Of a stretch of 64,000 nt of DNA, positions 27,619 to 35,868 are shown piece after piece; the stretch's first letter is position 1, and each line of letters starts with the position of its first letter. Made by a program: the position numbers and the translations under genes. The DNA comes from Actinomadura sp. WMMA1423 (GTDB lineage Bacteria > Actinomycetota > Actinomycetes > Streptosporangiales > Streptosporangiaceae). Below the pieces are notes generated by a model, which worked only from the letters and a program-made list of their open reading frames with translations, was not told the DNA's origin and made no database searches. The stretch spans positions 4,526,001 to 4,590,000 of the forward strand of contig NZ_CP041244.1 of assembly GCF_006547145.1 (NCBI RefSeq), written 5' to 3'.

Positions 27619-28947
27619 GTGCACAGCAACCTGACAGTGGCCGGGCCGGCCTCTCGGTCCAGCGCCGACGGGGCGCCCGGCCGGCGAGTGGTCATCACCG
27701 GAATCGGAGTGCTGGCGCCCGGCGGGATCGGGGTGAAGAGCTTCTGGAGCCTGCTCAGCGAGGGCCGGACGGCGACCAGGAAGATCACCTTCTTCGACCC
27801 GTCGCCGTTCCGCTCCCGGGTCGCGGCCGAGGCCGACTTCGACCCCTGGGAGCACGGCCTCGGGCCGCAGGAGGTTCGCCGCATGGACCGCGCGGCGCAG
27901 TTCGCGGTCGTCACGGCGAGGGACGCCATGGCCGACGGCGGTCTCGACCTGAGCGGCGTCGCGCCCCACCGCGTCGGGGTGAGCGTCGGCAGCGCCGTGG
28001 GCGCCACCATGGGCCTGGACCGGGAGTACCGGGTGGTCAGCGATGGCGGCCGCCTCGATCTGGTCGACCACGAGTACGCCGTCCCGCACCTCTACGACTA
28101 CTTCGTGCCGAGCTCCTTCGCGGCCGAGGTCGCCTGGGCGGCCGGCGCCGAGGGCCCGGTCACCGTGATCTCCACGGGCTGCACCTCGGGGCTGGACGCG
28201 GTCGGCTACGCGGCCGAGCTGATCCGCGACGGCTCGGCCGACGTGATGATCGCCGGTGCCACCGACGCGCCGATCTCACCGATCACCGTCGCGTGCTTCG
28301 ACGCCATCAAGGCGACCACGCCGCGTTCCGACGACCCCGGGCACGCCTCCCGGCCCTTCGACCGCTCCCGCAACGGCTTCGTCCTCGGCGAGGGCGCCGC
28401 GATGTTCGTCCTGGAGACGTGGGAGAGCGCGCGGAGCCGCGGCGCCCGCCCGTACGCCGAGATCGCCGGATACGCCTCCCGGTGCAACGCCTTCCACATG
28501 ACCGGGCTGCGCCCGGACGGCAGGGAGATGGCCGAGGCCATCCGCGCCGCGCTGGACAGGGCCAGGACGCGCCCGGATGAGATCGACTACGTCAACGCGC
28601 ACGGCTCGGGCACCAAGCAGAACGACCGGCACGAGACCGCCGCCTTCAAGCGCGCCCTCGGCGAGCACGCCCGCCGCACACCGGTGAGCTCGATCAAGTC
28701 GATGGTCGGCCATTCGCTCGGCGCGATCGGCTCGATAGAGATCGCCGCCTCGGTCCTGGCCATGGAGCACGACGTGGTGCCCCCCACAGCGAACCTGCAC
28801 GAGCCCGACCCCGAATGCGACCTGGACTACGTACCGCTGACCGCGCGCGACTGGCGCACCGACACGGTGCTGACGGTGGGCAGCGGTTTCGGCGGTTTCC
28901 AGAGCGCGATGGTCCTGGCCCGCCCCGGCCGGAGGACCGCGGAATGA
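27619..28947 (+). CDS. Type II PKS ketosynthase alpha (KS-alpha)
   Basis: 442 aa from GTG 27619. The sequence VVITGIGVLAPGGIGVKSFW opens the thiolase fold. The nucleophile is the Cys of STGCTSGLDAVGYA (near residue 193), with the His residues of NAHGSGTKQND and KSMVGHSLGAIGS completing the Cys-His-His triad. It condenses malonyl units on the ACP. The ~25-residue N-terminal extension before the fold is longer than in most homologues. Its stop overlaps the KS-beta start (ATGA), as in nearly all type II clusters. Confidence 0.96.
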   Translation: MHSNLTVAGPASRSSADGAPGRRVVITGIGVLAPGGIGVKSFWSLLSEGRTATRKITFFDPSPFRSRVAAEADFDPWEHGLGPQEVRRMDRAAQFAVVTARDAMADGGLDLSGVAPHRVGVSVGSAVGATMGLDREYRVVSDGGRLDLVDHEYAVPHLYDYFVPSSFAAEVAWAAGAEGPVTVISTGCTSGLDAVGYAAELIRDGSADVMIAGATDAPISPITVACFDAIKATTPRSDDPGHASRPFDRSRNGFVLGEGAAMFVLETWESARSRGARPYAEIAGYASRCNAFHMTGLRPDGREMAEAIRAALDRARTRPDEIDYVNAHGSGTKQNDRHETAAFKRALGEHARRTPVSSIKSMVGHSLGAIGSIEIAASVLAMEHDVVPPTANLHEPDPECDLDYVPLTARDWRTDTVLTVGSGFGGFQSAMVLARPGRRTAE

Positions 28948-30158
28948 CCGGCCAGGCCGTGGTGACCGGGATCGGCGTCCTGTCGCCCAACGGGTTCGGC
29001 ACGGCCGAGTACTGGGACGCCGCCTGCGCCGGCAGGAGCGGCATCGGCCGCGTCACGCGCTTCGACCCGCGGCGGTATCCGGCGAAGCTCGCCGGGGAGG
29101 TGTCCGGGTTCGACGCCGGGGAGCACCTTCCGAGCAGGCTCATACCGCAGACCGACCGCATGACCCAGTTCGCTCTCCTCGGCGCGGACCACGCCCTCGC
29201 CGACGCCGGAGTGCGGCCGGGAGAGATGTCCGAGTTCGAGATGGGCGTGGTGACCGCCGGCACCTGCGGCGGCTTCGAGTTCGGCGAGCGGGAGCTCCGG
29301 AACCTGTGGAGCAAGGGCGGCCAGTACGTCAGCGCCTACCAGTCGTTCGCCTGGTTCTACGCGGTCAACACCGGCCAGATCTCGATCCGGCACGGCATGC
29401 GCGGTCCGAGCGGCGTGCTGGTCGGCGACCAGGCGGGCGGCCTCGACGCGCTCGCCCACGCGCGCCGCCTGGTCCGCGGCGGCACCGAACTGATCATGTC
29501 CGGCGGGGTCGACGCGCCGATCTGCCCGTGGGGGTGGGTGGCCCAGCTCGCCGGCGGGCGGCTGAGCACCGGCGAGGACCCGGGACGGGCCTACCTGCCG
29601 TTCGACGCCGGCGCGGCCGGGCATGTGCCCGGCGAGGGCGGCGCGCTCCTGGTCGTCGAGGACGCGGGCGCCGCGCGCCGCCGCGGCGCCCCCCAGGTCT
29701 ACGGCGCGATCCGCGGATACGGGTCGACGTTCGACCCGCGGCCGGGCAGCGGACGGGAGCCGGGGCTGCGGAAGGCCATCGAGATCGCGCTGGACGACGC
29801 GGGCCTCGCGCCGGGAGAGATCGACGTCGTCTTCGCCGACGCGGCCGCGATCCCGGAACTCGACCGCGCCGAGGCGGCGGCGATCAGCGAGGTCTTCGGC
29901 CCCCGTGCCGTCCCGGTCACCGCGCCCAAGACCATGACGGGCCGGCTCGGCTCGGGCGCCGCTCCGCTGGACGTCGCCACCGCGCTGCTGTCCATGCGCT
30001 CGGGGCTGATCCCGCCGACGGCCAACGTCACCCCCGCTCCCGAGTACGGCATCGACCTGGTCACCGCGCCGCGGCGTACGCCCGTGCACGCGGCCGTCGT
30101 GCTGGCGCGCGGGCACGGCGGCTTCAACTCCGCCGTCGTCCTGCGATCGATCGACTGA
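28944..30158 (+). CDS. Type II PKS chain-length factor (KS-beta)
   Basis: 404 aa. The KS fold (AVVTGIGVLSPNGFGTAEYW) carries Gln in place of the active-site Cys: VLVGDQAGGLDALAHA. That substitution is the hallmark of chain-length factors, which pair with KS-alpha and set the number of condensations. The angucycline-like tailoring set predicts a decaketide, but chain length cannot be read directly here. Confidence 0.96.
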   Translation: MTGQAVVTGIGVLSPNGFGTAEYWDAACAGRSGIGRVTRFDPRRYPAKLAGEVSGFDAGEHLPSRLIPQTDRMTQFALLGADHALADAGVRPGEMSEFEMGVVTAGTCGGFEFGERELRNLWSKGGQYVSAYQSFAWFYAVNTGQISIRHGMRGPSGVLVGDQAGGLDALAHARRLVRGGTELIMSGGVDAPICPWGWVAQLAGGRLSTGEDPGRAYLPFDAGAAGHVPGEGGALLVVEDAGAARRRGAPQVYGAIRGYGSTFDPRPGSGREPGLRKAIEIALDDAGLAPGEIDVVFADAAAIPELDRAEAAAISEVFGPRAVPVTAPKTMTGRLGSGAAPLDVATALLSMRSGLIPPTANVTPAPEYGIDLVTAPRRTPVHAAVVLARGHGGFNSAVVLRSID

Positions 30159-30202
30159 GACGGCGCACACCGACTGGAACGGCACACAGGGAAGGAGCCG
30201 CA

Positions 30203-30472
30203 ATGGCATCCGGCGAGTTCACCATCACCGACCTCAGACGCATCCTGTACGAGGCCGCGGGAGAGAGCGAGGGCGTCGACCTCGACGCCACGGCCCTCGA
30301 CAGCGACTTCGTCGAGCTCGGCTACGAGTCGCTGGCGCTGCTGGAGACCGGGAGCCGGATCGAGCGGGAGTTCGGCATCGAACTGGACGAGGCCGCGCTG
30401 TTCGAGACGTCCACCCCGCGCACCCTGATCGAGGCCGTCAACGCGCGGCTCTCCGTGCCTGAAAGCGCATAA
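30203..30472 (+). CDS. Acyl carrier protein
   Basis: 89 aa, with GGAAGGAGC before the ATG. The phosphopantetheine Ser lies in DSDFVELGYESLALLE (near residue 43), the canonical LGYxSL of type II PKS ACPs. Acidic, helical and of standard length. Last gene of the minimal PKS; a StrR-type operator and a hairpin follow the stop. No phosphopantetheinyl transferase is seen in the window. Confidence 0.96.
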   Translation: MASGEFTITDLRRILYEAAGESEGVDLDATALDSDFVELGYESLALLETGSRIEREFGIELDEAALFETSTPRTLIEAVNARLSVPESA

Positions 30473-30490
30473 CCCCGCGACCGGCCCGGC

Positions 30491-30519
30491 GTTCAACCGA
30501 AGAAGGCACACAGACGAAC
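30491..30519. promoter_or_regulatory. StrR-type operator, site 3
   Basis: GTTCAACCG, 11 bp, CAGACGAAC, 19 bp after the ACP stop. It overlaps the terminator hairpin and lies between two convergent genes, not at an obvious promoter. The sequence match is as good as at the other sites. Confidence 0.65.
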
Positions 30520-30550
30520 GGCCGCCCACCGGGCGGCCGTTCATCTGTGT
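30508..30550. terminator. Hairpin terminator after ACP
   Basis: Arms acacagacgaacggccgccc and gggcggccgttcatctgtgt pair with one mismatch around a 3-4-nt loop. The hairpin lies between the convergent ACP and GNAT genes and can serve both directions. Confidence 0.85.
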
Positions 30551-30603
30551 CCCAGCGTCGCGCCCATGTCGTCGCGTCAGGCAGGTTAGGCGCGTCAGGC
30601 GGG

Positions 30604-31005
30604 TTACGGGTTCAGTACCCAGGCGGAGTCGTGCTTGGTGAAGCCGATGTGCGGATAGTAATCCGTCGCCGCCGGCGCGGAGAGCAGCACTATCTTGGCC
30701 TGCGGCGCCTCTTTCCGAGTCGCGTCCATGAGGGCACGGCCGATGCCGGACCGCTGGTACGGGGCGCTGACCGCGATGTCGGAGAGGTAAGTGACGTAGG
30801 AGAAGTCCGAGACGCTCCGCGCGATTCCCACGAGGGCGCCGTCGATCCGGCAGGTGACGACCAGGTTGGCGTTGCGCACCATCGCCGCCATGCGATCGGT
30901 GTCGGCCACCGGGCGGCGTTCGCCGAGCCCCGAGGAGCGGTAGACGTCGAGGACCTCGTCCATGTCGAGCCCGGCGCCGTTCTCGCGTTCAACGTCCCAT
31001 TTCAC
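30604..31005 (-). CDS. GNAT N-acetyltransferase of the hydrazine cassette (FzmR/KinN-like)
   Basis: 133 aa from GTG 31005, which overlaps the lyase stop; the upstream frame is only the antisense of that gene's region. The GNAT acetyl-CoA site is DIAVSAPYQRSGIGRALMDA (Q/RxxGxG) near residue 75, followed by YYPHIGFTKH. In fosfazinomycin and kinamycin biosynthesis an enzyme of this type acetylates the hydrazine nitrogen of hydrazinosuccinate before the lyase acts. Assignment rests on family plus the co-located lyase, amidase and synthetase; substrate not proven by sequence. Confidence 0.8.
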   Translation of the reverse strand: MKWDVERENGAGLDMDEVLDVYRSSGLGERRPVADTDRMAAMVRNANLVVTCRIDGALVGIARSVSDFSYVTYLSDIAVSAPYQRSGIGRALMDATRKEAPQAKIVLLSAPAATDYYPHIGFTKHDSAWVLNP

Positions 31006-32275
31006 GGAGGGCTTCCAATCTCTTGAAGACCACATCATGGTGGACCAGGAAACGTTCCGGCCGTAGCGGGTCGATGTCGATCCCCTCGGCCCTGAGCAAG
31101 GTGCTGAAGTCCCCGCCACCGGCGAGGACGCCGTTCGCGGCGGCCTGGACGGCCCGGTAGGCCCGTTCCCGCTCGGTGCCGCTCTCCAGCAGATCGGCCA
31201 GCACCGCCGAGCTGTGGGCGAGGCCGCGGGTCTGGTCGATGGCCGCGCGCATCCGGTCCGCGGACACCTCCATCGCCGCCACCAGGTCCGCCGTCGAGAC
31301 CGCCTGGTAGTGCGCGACGATCAGCGCGTCCGGCAGGGCGACCCGCTCGACGGACGAATGGGCCAGGTCCCGCTCGTGCCAGAGCGCCACGTTCTCCAGC
31401 ACCGTGCCCGCGTACCCGCGCAGGAGCCTGGCCAGCCCGGCGAGGCGCTCGCTGGTCGTCGGGTTGCGCTTGTGCGGCATGGCGCTGGACCCCTGGTAGC
31501 GGGCCGTCCGCCCCTCCTCCACCTCGCGGACCTCGCTGCGCGACAGCAGCCGCACCTCCGTGGCGATCTGCTCGGCGCAGGCACCGAGCGTCGCGATCGC
31601 CTGCAGGAGCTGGGCGTGCCGGTCGCGGGCCACGACCTGGCTGGGCGCGGGCTCCACGCCGAGGCCGAGCTCCGCGCACACGTACTCCTCGACGAAGGGG
31701 TCGATCAGCGCGTAGGTCCCGACGGACCCGGAGATCGTGCCGACCGCGACCTCCTCGCGCGCGGCCCGCAGCCTCCGGACGCAGCGGTCGATCGCGAACG
31801 CGAACCCGGCGAGCTTGTGGCCGAACGTCGTCGGCTCCGCGTGCATCCCGTGGGTACGGCCGATGCAGACCGTCTCCCAGTGCTCGAACGCCTTGTCAAC
31901 GAGGACTCCGCGGAGCCGCTCCACGGCTGCGAGCAGGACGTCGCAGGCGCGGGCGAGGGTGTGCCCGAGGGCCGTGTCCACGAGGTCGTAGCTCGTCATC
32001 CCGAGGTGCACCCAGCGGGCGGAGTCGTCGGGGACGTCCTCGCAGAAGGCGGCGAGGAAGGCCAGGATCTCGTGGTCGCGCTCGCGTTCGAGCTCCGCCA
32101 CCCGAGCCGCCGCCGGAACCCGGGCGCGCCGGATGTCGGCCAGGGCCTCCTCCGGGACGCGGCCGAGCCGGGCCTGCGCCGCGGACGCCAGGACCTCCAC
32201 TTCCGCCCAGGTGGAATAGCGGGCCTGATCCGACCAGAGCTCCGCCATTTCCGGCAACGAGTAACGAGATATCAT
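30989..32275 (-). CDS. Adenylosuccinate lyase-like enzyme of the hydrazine cassette (FzmQ/KinM-like)
   Basis: 428 aa. The superfamily signature is GSSAMPHKRNP (near residue 265), with GRTHGMHAEPTTFGHK and HLGMTSYDLVDTAL supplying the His/Thr catalytic residues. Length and signature are those of the PurB branch, not of fumarase/aspartase. In the fosfazinomycin/kinamycin pathway a PurB homologue eliminates fumarate from N-acetylated hydrazinosuccinate to free acetylhydrazine. Coupled to the GNAT gene by overlap. A housekeeping PurB would be expected with other purine genes, not here. Confidence 0.85.
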   Translation of the reverse strand: MISRYSLPEMAELWSDQARYSTWAEVEVLASAAQARLGRVPEEALADIRRARVPAAARVAELERERDHEILAFLAAFCEDVPDDSARWVHLGMTSYDLVDTALGHTLARACDVLLAAVERLRGVLVDKAFEHWETVCIGRTHGMHAEPTTFGHKLAGFAFAIDRCVRRLRAAREEVAVGTISGSVGTYALIDPFVEEYVCAELGLGVEPAPSQVVARDRHAQLLQAIATLGACAEQIATEVRLLSRSEVREVEEGRTARYQGSSAMPHKRNPTTSERLAGLARLLRGYAGTVLENVALWHERDLAHSSVERVALPDALIVAHYQAVSTADLVAAMEVSADRMRAAIDQTRGLAHSSAVLADLLESGTERERAYRAVQAAANGVLAGGGDFSTLLRAEGIDIDPLRPERFLVHHDVVFKRLEALREMGR

Positions 32276-32589
32276 GAGCGGCAGGATACGCAGCGGCGCA
32301 GCGAATTGTGTAGGACCTCCCCGCGGCCCCTTCCTGCGCTTTTATCCGCGGTTGCCTCCGCTCGGCCGTCCCTCCTCGACCAGCGAGCCGGCCTTTTCTT
32401 CCAGGCTGACCCGATCATTTCTCCGCTGTTGCTCCAGCGGCCTCTTCGCCGGCCGTACGCGGCTTGCGCTGATTTTGGTCAGTGGCTTGTAGTGGTGCCG
32501 TGTCAGTCGTCACCGAATCGGCGAACAGGCAGCCGATCAGCCACAGTATTCGTGAAACGCGACGGTCGTTTCTCCTGGGCCGTTCGACG
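32276..32589. promoter_or_regulatory. Divergent promoter region of the hydrazine cassette
   Basis: 314 bp between the lyase (reverse) and the amidase (forward). It is locally AT-richer (tttatccgcggttg, gattttggtcagtggcttgtag) and must carry both promoters, but no StrR-type site or other clear operator was recognised. Confidence 0.45.
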
Positions 32590-33975
32590 GTGGTCGAGCA
32601 CGTCGAGAGCGTCCTCGCCGCCATCCGGGAGACCGGCGCCGGACTCGGCGCCTTCGTCGCGGTCGCCGGCGAGCGCGCGCTGCGGGAGGCGGAGGCCGCC
32701 GACCGCCTCATCGCCGCCCAGGGCGCGGCCGCCTTCCGCGACCGGCCGCTGCTCGGCAGCACGGTGGCGGTGAAGGACCTCGTCCAGACGCGGGACCTGC
32801 CCACCCGGAGGGGGTCGCTGCTGCCGAACCGCCGCGCCGCGGTGGACGCGCCCGCCGTGGCCCGCCTCAGGGCCGCCGGCGCGATCGTGGTCGGTAAGAC
32901 GGCGACCTCGGAGCACGGGTGGAGCGCGAGCACCGTCACCAGGCTGGGCGCGCCCACCCGCAACCCGCGGGCGCGGGACAGGTCCGCCGGGGGGTCGAGC
33001 GGCGGGTCCGCGGCCGCGGTGGCTGCGGGCCTGTGCGACATGGCGATCGGCACCGACGGTGCGGGGTCGATCCGCATCCCCGCGTCCTTCTGCGGCGTGG
33101 TCGGGTTCAAGCCGTCCTTAGGCCGGATCCCCTACGTGCCGCCCTGCGCCGACCGGTTGGCGCAGGTGGGGCCGCTCGCGCGGAGCGTGGCCGACGTCGC
33201 CGAGCTCATGGCGGTGCTGACCGGCCCCGACCCCCGCGACCCGGACTCGCTGATCGGCCCGCCTCCGCCCACGACGAGGCCCGCCCGGCCGCTGCGCATC
33301 GCCTGGATCGAGTTCCCGCGCACGTCCGGCGAGGTCCGCCGCGTCACCGAGGACGCCCTGCCGGTGCTGACCGGGCTGGGACACCGTGTCGACCGCGTCG
33401 ACGTCCCCTTCCCGGACCCGTACGCCGCCCTGGTGGACGTGATCGCCGCCGCCGAGGCGAGCGGCACCGCACCGGAGGACGACGTGTGGTGCGACGAGGG
33501 CCGGCTCGCGGTCGTCCGGTACGGGCGTTCCCTGAGCGGCGCGGCGGTCATGCGCGCCGAGGAGACCCGGCTGGCCCTGCGGGCGCGGCTGGCCTCGGTG
33601 ATGGAGCGGTACGACCTGCTGGCGATGGCGACCGTGCCGTGCGAGCCGTTCGCCGCGGGCGCGATCGCCCCCGCCTGGGCGGCCGACCCCGGCGACCTGC
33701 TCTGGCTGGCGTGGTCGCCCGCGACCTACCCGTTCAACCTCACCGGCCAGCCCGCCCTGTCCCTGCCCGCCGGCGTCGCCTCCGGCGGGCTCCCGGTCGG
33801 GCTGCAACTGGTGGGCCGGGTCGGCGAGGACGACCTGGTGCTCGCCGCCGCCCACCGGATCGAGGCGCGGATCGGCCCGGAGACCCCCGTCGGCCCGGAG
33901 ACCCGCGCCGGACGGGAAACCCGCGCCGGCCAGGAAACCCGCGCCGGCCAGGAAACCCAAGGAGGACGATCATGA
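32590..33975 (+). CDS. Amidase-signature hydrolase of the hydrazine cassette (FzmO/KinK-like)
   Basis: 461 aa from GTG 32590; the start is uncertain, with further in-frame GTGs up to 32482. The Ser-Ser-Lys triad is visible: Lys of STVAVKDLVQ, Ser of RSAGGSSGGSAAAVAAG and Ser of GTDGAGSIRIPAS. In the characterised pathways the homologue removes the acetyl group from glutamyl-acetylhydrazine to give glutamylhydrazine. The C-terminus has a hexapeptide repeat (RAGQET) from 18-bp tandem units. It overlaps the synthetase gene by 4 bp. Confidence 0.85.
   Translation: MVEHVESVLAAIRETGAGLGAFVAVAGERALREAEAADRLIAAQGAAAFRDRPLLGSTVAVKDLVQTRDLPTRRGSLLPNRRAAVDAPAVARLRAAGAIVVGKTATSEHGWSASTVTRLGAPTRNPRARDRSAGGSSGGSAAAVAAGLCDMAIGTDGAGSIRIPASFCGVVGFKPSLGRIPYVPPCADRLAQVGPLARSVADVAELMAVLTGPDPRDPDSLIGPPPPTTRPARPLRIAWIEFPRTSGEVRRVTEDALPVLTGLGHRVDRVDVPFPDPYAALVDVIAAAEASGTAPEDDVWCDEGRLAVVRYGRSLSGAAVMRAEETRLALRARLASVMERYDLLAMATVPCEPFAAGAIAPAWAADPGDLLWLAWSPATYPFNLTGQPALSLPAGVASGGLPVGLQLVGRVGEDDLVLAAAHRIEARIGPETPVGPETRAGRETRAGQETRAGQETQGGRS
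33873..33960. repeat. 18-bp in-frame tandem repeat, ~5 units
   Basis: Units of the type cggccaggaaacccgcgc encode RAGQET hexapeptides at the end of the amidase gene. Confidence 0.85.
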
Positions 33976-35477
33976 TGTCGAGGCCCTGGTCCCTGCCCGA
34001 GCTCCCCGGCGACGCGAGCGGCGTGGGGCGCCCCTCCTTCGTGGCCGAGTTCGGACTCTGGGACGACCGGCAGGCCGCCGCGGCCGAGAGGGTCGAGGTG
34101 GAGCTCGACGACGTCGACCTCGTGCGGGTGGTGTTCTGCGACCCGCACGGGCTGGCCCGCTCGAAGACGGTGCCCGCGAACGTCTTCCGGACGGTGCTGC
34201 GCAACGGCATGGACTTCAGCGCCGGGCCGTTCCTGTTCGACACCGGCCACGCCGTCGCCGTCGACTTCCTCTCCGACCCCGGCGTGGGCGTCGGTGAACT
34301 GCTCGGCGCGGGCGACTTCGTGCTCGTCCCGGACCCGCGCACCTTCCAGGTGCTCCCCCGGACCGGTCCGCGGACCGCGTGGGTGCTCGGGGACGAGTTC
34401 CTGCGCGACGGCTCGCCGCACCCGCTCGCGTCCCGCGCGGTCCTGCGCCGTGTCTGCGCGCAGTACGCCAGGCACGACCTGGTGCCCGTGATCGGCCTGG
34501 AGGTCGAGTGGTACCTCACGCGCCTGGCGGGCGGCCCGCCCGGCAACGCGGGAAACGGTTTCGGCGCGCAGGGCCCCGCCCCGGAGGTGGAGGCCGTGAA
34601 CTCCGGCTACCAGTTCAACCTCGACGGCCACTACGACACGGTGGCCGAGGTCGCCGACCCGCTGGCCTCGATGCTCACGGCCCTCGGGCTGCCGCTGCGC
34701 ACGTTCGAGCACGAGTCGGGCCCCGGGCAGCTCGAGACGACCTTCGACCCGATGCTGGCCCCCGACGCGGCGGACGCGCTGCTGCTGTTCCGCACCCAGG
34801 TCAAGCAGGCCTGCCGGCGCCGCGGCTTCCACGCGTCCTTCATGACGCTGCCGCGCCTGGACGGCTTCGACTCCAGCGGCTGGCACCTGCACCAGTCCGT
34901 CATGAGCGCGAAGACGAACGCCAACGTGTTCGCGGCGGACGGCGGCGCGCAGGACGCGATCTCCCGCGAGGGGGAGGCCTATGTCGAAGGCCTGCTGTCC
35001 CGCGCGCGGGAGCTGTGCCCGCTGTCGGTCCCGACCGTGAACGGCTACCGGCGGATGGCCCCGCGGTTCAGCCTGTCCCCGACCTCGGTCGACTGGCGCT
35101 TCGAGGACCGCAGCGCAATGGTCCGGGTGCTCAGCGGCGGCAGCTCCACGCATGTCGAGAACCGGATCGGGGAGCCGTGCGCGAACCCCTATCTCGCCAT
35201 CGCCGCCCAGCTCCACGCGGGGCTGGAGGGGCTGCTCTCCGGAGCACCGGCGAGCAGGGCCTCCCATCCGGAGCTGCCCGGGTCGCTGCACGAGGCATTG
35301 GACGCGTTCCGCGCGAGCACCAGCGCCGAGGAGCTGCTCGGGGCGCCGCTCAAAGCCCTGCTGACGAGATTGAAGGAAAGCGAAGCGGCCCGGTTCGACG
35401 AATGGTGCGCGGCGGAGCATCCCGACACCGCCGAGGTCACCGAATGGGAGCACCGCGAGTACTTCGGGATCTTCTGA
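33972..35477 (+). CDS. Glutamine synthetase-like ligase of the hydrazine cassette (FzmN/KinL-like)
   Basis: 501 aa. The GS catalytic core has metal-binding Glu residues in VIGLEVEWYL and FEHESGPGQLETTF, the His of SGWHLHQSV and the phosphate-site stretch ENRIGEPCANPYLAIAA. The N-terminal beta-grasp domain (VVFCDPHGLARSKTVP) is GlnA-like, but overall it resembles the GlnT/PuuA group rather than housekeeping GlnA. In fosfazinomycin and kinamycin biosynthesis the homologue ligates acetylhydrazine to the glutamate side chain. Start ATGA overlap with the amidase supports joint expression. Confidence 0.87.
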   Translation: MMSRPWSLPELPGDASGVGRPSFVAEFGLWDDRQAAAAERVEVELDDVDLVRVVFCDPHGLARSKTVPANVFRTVLRNGMDFSAGPFLFDTGHAVAVDFLSDPGVGVGELLGAGDFVLVPDPRTFQVLPRTGPRTAWVLGDEFLRDGSPHPLASRAVLRRVCAQYARHDLVPVIGLEVEWYLTRLAGGPPGNAGNGFGAQGPAPEVEAVNSGYQFNLDGHYDTVAEVADPLASMLTALGLPLRTFEHESGPGQLETTFDPMLAPDAADALLLFRTQVKQACRRRGFHASFMTLPRLDGFDSSGWHLHQSVMSAKTNANVFAADGGAQDAISREGEAYVEGLLSRARELCPLSVPTVNGYRRMAPRFSLSPTSVDWRFEDRSAMVRVLSGGSSTHVENRIGEPCANPYLAIAAQLHAGLEGLLSGAPASRASHPELPGSLHEALDAFRASTSAEELLGAPLKALLTRLKESEAARFDEWCAAEHPDTAEVTEWEHREYFGIF

Positions 35478-35526
35478 ACGACCACATCGAGCCTGCTCAT
35501 AGAGAGTGATGAGGTGAGAGCGCGAC

Positions 35527-35868
35527 ATGCCCTGGGCGAAAGACACCCTTTCCGTGGCCGCGTCCGGCGCCGGGCGCGCCGAGCGGATCGCGCGGCGGTC
35601 CCGCGAGGGGAACTGGAAGAAGCCGCCGCGCCGCATCGAGACGTCCGAATGCATCACGTGCGATCTGTGCCTGCGCAACTGCCCGCCCGAATTCGGGGCG
35701 ATCTTCGATCTCGGGCTCGACGTCGTGATCGTCCCCGAGCTGTGCTCCGGGTGCCCCGTGTGCGTGATGGTCTGCCCCGTCGACTGCATCTACGTGGACG
35801 AGGAATGGGACCCGACCGAGGCGCCGATGTGGGACCACGTCGACCTGACCGCCGGAGGAACGAGATGA
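35527..35868 (+). CDS. Two-cluster [4Fe-4S] ferredoxin
   Basis: 113 aa. There are two motifs, CITCDLCLRNCP (near residue 43) and CSGCPVCVMVCP (near residue 73), each with four cysteines of CxxCxxCxxxCP type. The ~40-residue basic N-terminal extension (ARRSREGNWKKPPRR) is unusual and could dock a partner. Its stop overlaps the start of the 643-aa unknown protein. A ferredoxin is also part of the kinamycin/lomaiviticin diazo gene set as I recall it. It probably delivers electrons in a late N-N redox step. Confidence 0.9.
   Translation: MPWAKDTLSVAASGAGRAERIARRSREGNWKKPPRRIETSECITCDLCLRNCPPEFGAIFDLGLDVVIVPELCSGCPVCVMVCPVDCIYVDEEWDPTEAPMWDHVDLTAGGTR

Noticed and set aside
30989..32275. Housekeeping purine enzyme PurB
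   Set aside because: No purine genes nearby; it is coupled to a GNAT gene and divergent from the amidase/GS pair, matching the hydrazine cassette.
33972..35477. Housekeeping glutamine synthetase
   Set aside because: Overlaps an amidase gene and is followed by a ferredoxin; sequence is closer to the specialised GlnT/PuuA-like group.
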